Origin: Phoenix dactylifera
Taxonomy: Eukaryota > Streptophyta > Magnoliopsida > Arecales > Arecaceae
Reading direction: 5' to 3'
DNA: 64,000 bases
Assembly (NCBI RefSeq): GCF_009389715.1
Contig: NC_052393.1
Span: 2,666,001 to 2,730,000 of the forward strand
The position numbers and the translations under genes are program-made. This document shows positions 1 through 11,222 of this stretch, in pieces (the first letter of the stretch is position 1; the number at the start of each line of letters is the position of its first letter). Below the pieces are notes generated by a model, which worked only from the letters and a program-made list of their open reading frames with translations, was not told the DNA's origin and did no database searches.

Positions 1-3000
1 ATGGACAAAAAGCGCCAGCTTGGCCTCAGACTTCCCAATCACAAGGGCAGCAGTGGAATCCAGGATATGCGCCACAGGTAGATCATTTTTGATCCTTGTA
101 AAATTTTGTTAGAGTTCAGGTGAACTTTGCAGAAATGTCTGCTACTGAGTAAACCTTATAGCTTATCATTTAATTTTATTATGTAAGACTTCTTTGGCTA
201 GTGTAGATGAATGTTGCTATGGTGGATGACAAACTAAACCTTATAGCTTCTTATGTTTTAATTCTTTCCCTCATTTGGACCTCTGCATACTTTAAACAAT
301 TTGTGGATTCATTTCGTGCATATATTGCAACCTTCTATTGAATAGTAATATAACTTTTTTTATGAGATCAGAAGTAGCCCGAAATATGTATTCTTGGTGA
401 ATGATGGTTTGTAAAGCAGATCCTGTGTAGTCAGGACAAGGGTTGATGGTTATGATTATAGTCACTGGAAGCCTTAATCTTGAGATTACTTCAACAGACA
501 AGCCGTAGTGTTTAGATTACTTTAACAGACCTGGAATGAAGATCTGTGAAGTAGATCCTATATAGTCGTGACAAGGCTTGATGGTTATGATTATATATTT
601 TCTGAGTATGATAAAGGTACCAGAAGCCATAGTCTTTCGGTTGAAGTCATTTAGCAGAATGAAAAAGATGGTCTGCCATATTCTTTCTATTTCCTTAATT
701 GACTTATTTTTTCATTATTGGCATAGCCAACTTATACTAATCTCAAACATAGAAGTATCAGAAGCCATAGTCTTGAGATTAAAGTCATTTAGCAGAACTG
801 AAAAGGATCGTCTGCCATATTGTTTTTCTTTCTATTTCCTTAATTGACTTATTTCATATTTCATTGTTGGTATAGCCAACTTATACTAATGGTGCAGAAT
901 TTCTATTTGGCCTTTGCTAATGCATTGACATGCATATTTTCTTGGCACCGTTTTATAATCTGCCTTTTCTTGCCCTTTTAATCTATGTTAGGCTGGGTAT
1001 ACTGCATATGGAGGTTATGCTAATTATGGCCAGCCACAGATGCCAACATCAGCTCAGGGTGCTTCTTATGGTGCATATCCTCCCACATATCCAGTCCAGG
1101 TACTAGGACCTTCCAATTTATTTATGAAATGTGTTTGGAACATCTTACAGTATATATAAAATTATTGTGTTTGCTCTATCTTTGGTTGCTGTTATTACTC
1201 GGTAATTTTTACAAATTGAAGGAATCTAATTTGTACAAATACCAATTTATCATTGAAATTAATGTTAGTGCTTTTATTTTGATTCTAGAGTATAGTCAGA
1301 ATCATGACCTTTGGTGCACATGTTAAATTGGTCTAAGATTGGGTCTTTTCTCATGTCATTCATTTATACAGAGCTCGTAGTTGCTGTTTCTCTTTCATGG
1401 CTGACAGCTGCTAATGTTATATTTAAAATTCAGTAACACCTGGTGGATAGTAATTTTGTTGATATAATTGCTTGCTCTGGTCACGTACTTACTAAGGACT
1501 CATAGTTTGTTTGGCTTTTAGTATGAAGCCAGGGTACGCTTACTATAGTGGAACTTCAAAAAATGATATATTTGTCCTGCTCAGACTGATTTTAACATAG
1601 TAAGGTTTAAGTTTCTGTGTTACATGGTAGAGCTAATATGTATGCCAGTGATTTCTAATGTTCGAATTTGGTTAATAGACATGGACAGTTGTAATCGAAC
1701 AGAATCATTGCATTTTCTTTCATTTTTTCTTGCGAGGATCTCAACCTTGTTCTGTATTAATATGTTAGCCGATAATGTTAGGGACAACATAATTGGAGGG
1801 AAAATATGTTAAATCTAATCACTTGTTAACAATGCCATTAAGCCTTTAAGCATGATCCCTCATCGATAGGAGTGATCCCAGATTGGGATAATGTGCAGCT
1901 TAAGATGACTGCAGGCTTCCATTTATAAATCTGTCATAAGGAGCCATAAAATTAACTGGCTGCTTTGTGCCCATTTATATGCTAAATTTTTCTTAATCCA
2001 TCTTCACCAATCCGTCTCAATTTTCTACATCAATCTTTTTCTCCCTTTTCATTATTTGGGCTTTATATTTATTGTTCATTGCCTCATTGGCTTCCTGGAC
2101 TTTGATTCCCACAGGATTTCTCTAGGACATGCTCCTGTTATTGGTGGAAAAGATTTTTGAACGTGCTAAATCACTAATTCATACTATGCTACAGGATTAA
2201 ACATGCTAATAAAAATAACGAAGAAAGAAAAGTGTGTGCTGAAGGTTGAAATTTATTGCACTGACTGCAGATTAGGTTTCAGTTATATTTGTTAATTTTA
2301 AGTTCGCATGTTCTCATGGTCGTAAATGATGAGATTCAGACCAGCAGAAGCTATATTGGCCCGTGTTTTATATTGTGGTGAATCTTTCCTTCTTGTTGGT
2401 CCAAATCTAAATGGTGGTACTGCCACTTAAAACAACTGGTGCTTATTTTCTTGTGCAGTGGTTTGAGTGGAGTCCGAGCAACTTAAAAGGAGGGTTTGAA
2501 ATGATTAGCTGGATAGTTTAGGGTCTTGAAATTTTATTTTTGTAATTGAAGTTTTGAGCCAGAGAGAGAAATTGCATAATGTTTCTTATCTTGCTTTCCT
2601 CTCTTTTGCTGTGCTAGATGTGGTTTTAAGAAGTAATTATTCTGTGTGAAAACTATCGAGCTGCTTTCTGAGCATATTACTAAATCTGACTTGGGCATGG
2701 CCACTCTTGGTGAATTCTGTCATGCATCACCCCCCGTGGGGTATAGTTATATGTGTTGCTGCTGGTTTTTTAGCCACAACATAAATTTGAGGTTCTCAGT
2801 CATGATTTCTGAAATTGCTAGAATTTTGCTTGCATTTATCACCGTCTGGTTGTGCTGTCATCTTGTTTTAGGCTGCATGCTTTGGCTGATGGTTCTGTTG
2901 CTTCCTTTTTTTTGTTCGTTTAACCATTCTTCACAGTTCCTGAAACTAGTATAGCTAGCTTGAAATCTTAGGGTGACAAATTGAGTTTTTTCGTTTCCTG

Positions 3001-3363
3001 TCATTGACACTGTTTTTGGATCTTCCCACTGCTTAGAATAGCTTAAAGTCCAATTGGTATCATTTCTTTTTTCCTACCTGACTTCTAACCTTCCTTGCAA
3101 CTTTGCAGTTTCTATTGTTGGGTAATATCTCATTTTAATGGTTGTTGAGATACCCTTATCAGTAATGCGCTTCTCACGTACGGTACCAATAAGAATAGTT
3201 ATTATTACAAAGTCTTGATATGACTGTTTCTGGCTTACGACAGGCTTATCCACAACAAACGTATGCCCAACCTGCACCAGCAGCAGCAGCAGCAGCAGGG
3301 GCAGCAACGGTGTATCCCCAGCAACCAGCACCTGCTCAACCATATTATGGCAGTTATTATTGA
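1..3363 (+). CDS. C-terminal part of a Tyr/Gln/Pro-rich RNA-binding-type protein, probably KH/FUBP-like (5' end outside window)
   Basis: Three coding exons are visible: 1-77, 992-1099 and 3244-3363, joined in phase 0 with GT-AG introns and ending at TGA 3361-3363. The window opens inside an exon, and the reading frame starts at base 3, not at the ATG at base 1, because only that frame joins the next exon. The translated tail is about 100 residues of low complexity, rich in Gly, Tyr, Gln, Pro and Ala. It has repeated short Tyr motifs (AGYTAYGGYANYG, GAYPPTYP), a six-residue Ala run from GCA repeats, and the end PAQPYYGSYY. Such tails follow the KH domains of plant far-upstream-element-binding-like proteins and some other RNA-binding proteins and usually support RNA or protein contacts. 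No KH domain lies in the window, so the family name is an inference; another Tyr/Gln-rich RNA-binding protein remains possible. The coding pattern itself is well supported. Confidence 0.6.
416..893. repeat. Degenerate tandem repeat of about 135-138 bp inside an intron
   Basis: Two well-aligned units begin at 621 and 759 (both start CAGAAGCCATAGTCTT, period 138). They share the later text around GTCATTTAGCAGAA, CGTCTGCCATATT-like and ATAGCCAACTTATACTAAT. A third, more diverged unit lies upstream: the segment from 421 resembles the one from 556 (TCCTGTGTAGTC against TCCTATATAGTC, then TTGATGGTTATGATTATA). It sits in the 0.9 kb intron between exons 1-77 and 992-1099. Small open frames here are by-products. 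Confidence 0.75.
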
Positions 3364-4260
3364 TTTGGTCCATGTTTTCCAAAACAGCTAACGTTGTTTG
3401 GTATAGTAGGTGTGGCCCCTTGCTCCTTTCTCTTTGTCATACCTTTTTCTTATGATGATTCAGGTTTGTTATTATGAAGAAATCATACAACAATTTGGTG
3501 ACATTTTTTAAATTTTTATGCACCAAGGAAAAGCAGGGTGAGAAGGGTTCTCTTTTCCGATTCTGGGAACATAATTAGCCAATTTGGTGGCAGGTAGCCT
3601 TGTGAAATCTGAAGAACTTATCCAACTGTGTAAGTGGTGATCATTTTGAATACTCCGTGCAGCCTGTCTTTATCATGCAGAAGGTGACACAATTGTCATT
3701 GTTCAGGGTGTTAGCTGGTACCACTGCATGAGGACATCAACAGTGTATAATCTGGATTTCTACTGCAATATTTTGATTTTCACTTTAATCTGCTGAACTG
3801 GATGCCCATTTCCAGAGACGGCGCCTGGTTGAACACGTACAACCTGTTAATTGTACGAACCAACTGTTGTGGCATCGTATGCGCGCTCCAGCAAAAACGA
3901 GCCCTTGTTTTTTAATTGTTTAGGCAGTCATGTAACCATTATCAGCATATATAATGGTTGTCAGGCAAATGAAATTTTGTGCAGGATTTTAATATATAAA
4001 CATTTACCTATGGCCACTTCGTTGTATTCCCTCTCTCCTACCCTCATCTTTGCACACTGGTGCAGTACAATGGGTAAGAGTTCTCTGATGCGTTTTTACC
4101 AATGGAGTTAATTGTTCTCTAACTAACAGATGTGAGTGTTTGTTACGTGGTGCATTGCAACAAACTAAAAGAGATGGAGCGTAAAATGGTGGAAAACAGG
4201 TAGTTGTTTGTACATTTGTGAGATCATTATTGATAAATTATAGGAATATTTCCAATGGAG
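3364..4260 (+). other. 3' untranslated and downstream region of the truncated gene
   Basis: AT-rich DNA after the TGA at 3361-3363. The first few hundred bases are expected to be 3' UTR. No single convincing polyadenylation signal could be chosen, so the transcript end is not fixed. No coding pattern was recognised. Confidence 0.4.
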
Positions 4261-5439
4261 TAGCAGCAGGACAGGTTCTTTATGCCAATTCATATCTGTA
4301 ACAATTAGGGGTGTGTGAGTGAAAGTTCTGATTAAAAAAAGTTGTTTCCAGTGTTATTTTATCAACTTGGCTGGCTGGCGACGCTCTTCTTGCCCTTACC
4401 GCTGGGAAATCATGTTGGTGCTGGCCGTTTGTACCCGAGCTAGCTCTGATAAGAAAACCTGGAATCCTGGGGTATTTTCTCTTCATATGGGCAAATTAAT
4501 AGCATGGCCCCAGGTCATGCGAACCCTACCATTCCACTGGAAATTAGGTGTTGCCTGTCTCCGCCTTGTGCAAGGTTAATGGTGGAAATCATTGAAAACT
4601 AGGTGATCTTTTAATGTGGGTGGTCATTGGTGCTGTTAGGCTGGTTTGTACTGCATTCCTAGGATGTGCAATACGGTAAATCCCGTGACAACAAGGCAGT
4701 TGGTCGGAAGTGGTCAATGGGATCATAAATTATGTCATTCAGGGATTTGTATGTTCTTGTGATAAAATGATGGCATTGGTCGTATGAATCGGTCGGTGTT
4801 TGAGGACACGTTCGGTTAAGAAATCCTCCCAAGGATGCAGCAATCCAACACAATAGGGCAATCCATCGAATCCATATGTTGTGTATGATGATACCATGTT
4901 CTCATCATCAAAACATAATGCATTAGTCCAAGTTGTACAGGCCTTGTCTTAATCTTGGTGGCTTGTCTTAATCTTGGTGGACCAAGATAATCTTGCAGGA
5001 AAAGTTGAAATTAGATCACAACATATTTGGAGATGGGTGTACGTCATACCATGCCCCAATGAGTTTTGTTCTTCCCCTGAATTGCACTTGGCGAGTTCAA
5101 TTCTTGAGAATCTCGCTGGCAAAACACACACCCAAATCAACCATTCCATATGACATTTCAATTGCAATATTACCATTCCGTAGTTTTGATGGGATCAAAA
5201 GTGAATATTGAATTAAAAGAAGGAGTTGATCGGACGGATTGATTTTTTTTTATTATCAAAGATAAAAATTCATAGAAGATATTGATTTCTCGGAAAGGCT
5301 TCATTTTTTCCTTGAATGTTCTTTAATAACCATTTGTATTTTCTTTTTTTATGATATAATTATTTGTATTTTGAACAGCTAAGTCAAAAGACAAAAAGAG
5401 AGAAAAAGAAAAGAAATTTGCAGATTTGAGCCAAGATCC
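4261..5439. other. Intergenic region, nothing recognised
   Basis: No exon chain, RNA gene or clear repeat was recognised. Short open frames on both strands overlap one another and have no recognisable protein motif. Confidence 0.5.
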
Positions 5440-6400
5440 GCCAAACTGGTACTGAAACTCGTATCGGTCAGCAGGCAGGTCGATACCGTATTGACATGCA
5501 GTACTCTTGGGCATGTCAGTTTGAAACTGGCACGCCTATTTTTTTTTAAGTTTTGCAAGTTTAATTAATTGATAATCAATCTTTTTTAACTTTTTAAATA
5601 ATTTTAAGTCTAACTTGATATTTTTTTGATGTTTCTATGATTTTAGTTTAACCTAAATGATACATCTTGTTGTTTTAAAGTGATACAAGATATAAAAATG
5701 ATTAGTGAGATGTTGTATGCTACAAACATGAAATATCCTAAAATCAACTAGTGAGGTAAAAAGTATAAAATAATATAATCAATTATATATATTTAAAGTA
5801 CAACATACATACCGATATCTAAAATCACTACGAGAGGCGATGCCTCTCGTAAATATTCGGATCATTAGCATAGTCAGGAGGCACATCAGTCCATCTTTTT
5901 AACTAAACGATACCATAGTCTTGTATGTTCATCCCATAAGGAACGCGCTCTGGGTTTCTCTCGATCTTTCGTTGAAGCTCTCGCTCTGAGAAGTGTCCCT
6001 GACTGATAAAACGGCTGTGAAGGGGCTCATCCGAATAAGCCGACAGCAAAATCCAACTCGTAAGATGCTCCAAGCTACGTAGAGTAGTAGCTATCGGAAG
6101 ATGCCTCGAATGCACCATATCCATATCTGAATGGGTCATAGACTGCTCGTGGCTGTGGGTAATAGGATCCAGTATACGACTTAGAACTTGATACATCTAT
6201 GAATCCTACTTTACATGCGAAGTAATCTGTAGCTGTATCGTGTCCTCCTGAATGACCTCGAAAGCTTGTCTCTTATATGCCATCGTATCTTCGCGGGCTC
6301 TAACGAGTCAGATTACATTCAAATCGTTATTTTAAATGTGAAGATTGGCCTGGTCGTCGTCACACCACTCGCTGATGCGGATCTGGGAGGCTGGGTCGGC
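5440..6400 (-). mobile_element. Decayed DNA transposon, probable hAT-type transposase tail plus 3' noncoding end
   Basis: Read on the minus strand, 6400 to about 5900 shows broken coding text with several stops, including SEWCDDDQANLHI, then AYKRQAFEVIQEDT, then a Tyr/Ser-rich stretch (SSSKSYTGSYYPQP, SSDSYYST) and YGMNIQDYGIV. I recall acidic DDQAN segments and Tyr/Ser-rich tails at the ends of plant hAT-like transposases; this is a memory-based match and not certain. About 450 bp of AT-rich 3' sequence follows (5890 down to 5530) and ends near AGGCGTGCCAGTTTC. A second copy of the last coding codons and this 3' tail lies in the opposite orientation at 37015-37560, which supports a dispersed element. 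The element is inactive and truncated. Confidence 0.5.
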
Positions 6401-9250
6401 TAGCATTGAATACGAATAAGCTCTTCTTTCATTCCTCTTGTTCAAATGGTTTCCCTTGGCTTCGGTGCCAGCTAGGACTGGTAGCATGCTTAATGGTAGC
6501 ATGGTCTTCTCTTAGGGTTTCTCTTGGATTCGGAATGGGAGCTGCACGTTAGCACTTTACTTTATGACTTGACTGCAGATCGTACATCGTGGTTTCTATC
6601 TTATATAGCATACGTAAACTGAGACCCACTAGTAAATCGAAGACCACTTTGCGGTTATGTCTCATAAACGGTGGTCTCATATCTTTTAAACTCTTCTTGT
6701 TTAGCAGATTCATGACCACTAGAACTGCGGCTCCTGGTATTTGAATCTGAATGAATTGGCTCATCCTCCACACTCTCCACGAGGTTTGCTGGTATCTTTT
6801 ATTTTTCTTTTTGGTGTGCCACTCACTGCTTGCTCACCCTTCGTGTCACTCTCTACCTGCTTACCCTTCATGCTCTTTTTTGTCTGGCTATATTGGGAGA
6901 ATGTATATCGTCCTCTTGATCGAATCGATCGGATAGTGTAGCAGACTCGTCTAAGTACCTTTCGATTATATCTCTGAGAGGATGTTTCTAGAGTTTGTAC
7001 AAGATATCAGTTTGTACTTTTCCTTTTTGACCTATACTTATCTTATTCTTTTTACCCGTTGGTAACGAGCGTTTGGTGCAACTCACGAATTTGTCGCCAA
7101 ACATGGCAGGGTGGTTGCTGAGTTATTGATTATGAGCTTGATGGATTTTTCATCTGCACATTAGAAATACACAAAGCATTTTTCATTAATATTTAAATAT
7201 TAAACTTTTGATCACTAGAGTTATTCTTTTTTTAATTTTCTACCTCTATATGTTAATATTTTCTTTTTAAATCTCAGTATCATAATATTCTATTTAATAT
7301 AATATTTAGTCAAAATATTATTTTTTTAGTTTATATCAATATAGTTATATTTGTCTTTAAAATGTATATATGTTGCATTATAGTTGCTAGTAGAAGGAAA
7401 AGAGATTAGATGAGATGTTAGTGTCTATCCAAAAGCACAAGAAAATATAAACAATGTAAAGATGCATATTAACCTAGCCAGGCAATGGAGGAAATTGATC
7501 TCACAAAGAGTAAGGTTGTTTCACTCCTTGACCACTTCTTGACCCTTTCTAAAAGAAATAAAGTTAAGGCAAGCAGGGTGTAATCGAAGTCTATTGAGAA
7601 ACAAATGTCATTATGTAAGAAAAATAAACAAAAAAAAAGACGAGATAAATGGAAGGAAGCTTCTCTAAATGATAAATGCATATGTCTCCTCTTCCTTCAA
7701 GACACATCTTGCTTGAGTTTGTAGCAAGGGGCCGTAGCAGTATAAAACAATTGGCATTGGGGTAGAGTTACTTAGACAAAAACCTAATTAAATATGTAGG
7801 GTTTGGGTCAAAATTTTGAACGAAACCCTCCATTTGGGTGGTCACATGGTTGCAAAATACCTAGACCTAATCTTGTAATATCCCTAATCCTAAATGATTT
7901 GTTAGTGTCCAACATTGTGCTACCAATTGAATGGAAAATATTGATTCATGAAGACAACAACCAAACTAGTCCTATATTTAATCTATTAACCAAGTAAGTT
8001 TTAACTATCTTTGATCTAAAGACCAATAATTCTAGTTGCAGCTCGCTAGTTCTGATCAATCTCAACGATTAATTTTTTAACTAGTTGAAAATGACTAAGT
8101 TCTTTTTTTTTTTGCCAAAATCATCAAAAGTGTGGGACCATTTTATCATTTGAAAGAATTGCTGCCATCTTGAAGACAATGTTATATAAAAACCATTTGG
8201 AAGTATATAAAGAAATTTTCCACGTCGACATTGGACATCTAGGATCTTATTCAAAACAATAAGCTCTTTATATACTTCTTCGAGGATTCAAAATGTAGGC
8301 CTAGTAAATGTTATAGAATGCGACGTCCATATCTCATCTTTTATCTCTAAGATTACATTAAAGCACCAGTAACCTAGGACCCAATCTCAAATGACAAACT
8401 CTTTTACTTCTTATGAAGCTTCTAATCATTGGCCTAATAAAAACTACTGTGGCATCCAATCTTTCACTTTCACTCAAACTACAGTCAAGCAGTATTTATA
8501 GATTTTGCTCTTGCATTGTCTTAAAGCTACCCGATACACTGTTACATCTCGAAATACCGACAAGCGCAAAAGATTTTGGAAGCAAAAAATCTTTGCATTA
8601 AAGGATCGAGCCTACATAAAGATCCTGCAAATGCGATTTCAATAAACATGATCAATCTTTGTCGATATTTGGTCCTCCATAATGTCATACATGCATCTTT
8701 TTGGAAAGAGATTTTTTTTTTGTTTTTGATAGAAAAATAATACACAAGCATAGCACACCCAAAATTTTTACACCTGCCATCAAATTCAATGATAGTGGTT
8801 AAAAAATAATAACAATAATTATATATATCATCTCTTACCATCTTAATTAGTATAAATTTTTGTGTGCACAATGCCAACATATTGCCTGAGATTTTTTTTA
8901 ATCCTTTATATATTTTATATTATTAAACATATTTTTATGAAAAGATTCAAATACTAAAGCTGATACCTTAGCGTAGTTATTCCGTTTTGCCTATTTTGGC
9001 CATAATCTCCATATATTTGTCGTTGCATGTCGTTCACGAGTATTTTGAGTGGCAACAGTGGAAGCAACTCGCATTTTATTGACACAATAATTTTCAAACG
9101 TTGGAGTGAAAGATAAGAGGGGAGGTTTAATGGTCATTCAGTGGGTGTGCACCAAGGAGGATGTTCTTTTACGTGCATTAGAGCTCGTCGTATGCGAAGC
9201 GCGCCTCGACGTGAAGTGCGTGGAAACGAAAAGCATCCTCCGCACCGAGC
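6401..9250. other. Intergenic region, nothing firmly recognised
   Basis: AT-rich spacer between the transposon remnant and the SRR1-like gene. It may include the 5' part of the same element (to about 6770), but no reading frame longer than about 110 residues or protein motif was recognised. No tRNA or rRNA sequence was seen. Confidence 0.45.
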
Positions 9251-9321
9251 TCGTCTTATATTGGAAAGTTATAAAGAAACAAAGCAGGTCTCCACTGCCA
9301 CACGCCCGTAAGAGAACAATA

Positions 9322-9329
9322 TTTAAAGC
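9322..9329 (+). promoter_or_regulatory. Possible TATA box of the SRR1-like gene
   Basis: TATTTAAA lies shortly upstream of a pyrimidine-rich leader (about 9360-9490) of the kind common in plant 5' UTRs. The leader exon would end at 9752, where a clear GTAAGT donor begins. A second TATA-like string, TTATAAAG, occurs at 9269-9276. The choice between them is not proven. Confidence 0.3.
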
Positions 9330-9914
9330 AAGGAAAAGCGAGGAAAGCCGTCCTGCCCGCTTCTTCCACCCTACCCTTTCACTACTTCCATATATCGCCT
9401 TCTTTTCTCCTCAGTTTCTTCTAGTACTCTTTCTCATTCATCTACCCTCACCCCAGTCTTTCTTCCTAATATCAGACTCTCTCTCATATACAGGTTTTTT
9501 TTTCCTGTTAAGTTCCATTTTTTCTTTTGGCCTTCTCTGGAGAAGAAGGTTGCTTTCAAGTTGATCGCACATTTTAGTTTTTCTTTTTTTGGTTTGTTTT
9601 GTTTTCAGCATCCGATCTGTTTTTAGGTTTCTGGATCGCCATGAACTTTGCTAGCGTCAAATTCTAGCCTTATTTGTGCTGAAAACGCGATATTCTTGCA
9701 GCAAAACAAACGATCTCGGGAGCTTCCAGGTGTTCCCTGCAAGTCCGAACAGGTAAGTCTTTACCTCCTCTCCATCAAAAATAAATGTTATATATAAATG
9801 ATTGTACAAAGATAGAGATAAGGGAATTGGTTCGGGCCGGAATCAAACCCCATTCAGGACTCTAGACGTAGTATTTATTATTTTCCTTCTTTTAACAGTC
9901 GTATACAAACCATC

Positions 9915-11181
9915 ATGAAGAGAGAGGGCTCCTTCTCCCCTCCCCACCCCTCAAAGAAACCCAGTTCTGCACCCATCACGACCGTGGAGGCTAATGAGAA
10001 CAAGCTTCCAAACCTTGTTGCCGAGATGGAGAAGGCTAAGGAAGAGATACTGGCTTCAAGAACCTACCACAACCTCATTACCCAGCTGGAGACCAACCCT
10101 GCCATCAAATCCAACATCGATCGCATCCTGTGTTCCCATGATCGCATGCCCATGGTGTTATACGGGATCGATAGCATCCGGGACAGCCCCACATCTAAGT
10201 ATCGCCTCGCCCTTGCTCTTTTGCTCAAAGATCATCCCGTCCTTCGTGCCGAAGTTATCCAAGTCCGTCACCCCAACCTTAGTCCTCTAGAGCGAGACGC
10301 CATGACCGCCCTTGGTTGCGCTATTGTTTCCATCAAGGAACACTGTAGAAAGATAAGATTTGAGAGCGAGAGGCCAGCTTTGTACTTGATGTCCTCCACC
10401 CGTCAAGGGCTCCTAGGGGACCTGCTAGAGGAGAACTGGCGCCCCTCTCGATTGAACCGGCTGGCCATTCTAGGACATAGCTTTGCCAGGATCGTGAACG
10501 ATATGGCCAAGGAGATTTCGATCAAAGAAGGGCATCCCATGATGGAAGATCTCTGCAGCCATGAAGCAGAGAGGATGAGGTACGTGTGTGCCGTTGCATG
10601 GTTCACGTTGGAGTTCGACATCCTTGATGTATCAGACAAGATTCAGAGCTCAGGCTCGGAAGCTGACGAACACCTTGAGGACCTCGGATGGCATTTCTTC
10701 CAACCAGCGCAAGAGATCGATATGAATGCCTTCTTGCCTCGTAAGTGATTGCAAACTCATTTTTCACCTTCAATACTTGTATTACAACTTCTTTTGGCTT
10801 GTTCTTCTCTAATATATATTTCATCTTTTCTTCTTTCTGCTAAAATAGGCTTGCCAGAAAGCATTGTGAGGAAAGATTGGATAGAGTAAGCTTTCAGTTC
10901 TTTATATATCAATCTATGTATGTTTGTATTCGCTGTTACCATGTCATACGTACATGTGTAGGAATTCTGAATGCAAATTCTTGTCCAACTTAATTTTACA
11001 ATCAAATTCAATGATAAAGAAAAAGATAAGTCAATTTTGGCAATCTATAATGGTTTCAATTTGTAAACACAAGCACACCACAACTTTAGGAGGGGGGAGG
11101 GGTCTTACTTCATCATCATTCAAAAGAAAAAAAATACAAACACACCACAACATGCATTGAATTTATACTTCATTTGCTTAC

Positions 11182-11222
<41 letters not shown>

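Noticed and set aside
1..75. Protein start at the ATG at base 1
   Set aside because: That frame does not join the next exon. The frame starting at base 3 gives a continuous Tyr/Gln-rich tail across both introns.
9106..9564. Open frame of 152 codons upstream of the SRR1-like gene
   Set aside because: It overlaps the probable promoter and pyrimidine-rich 5' leader, shows no domain and has no splice link to the main gene.
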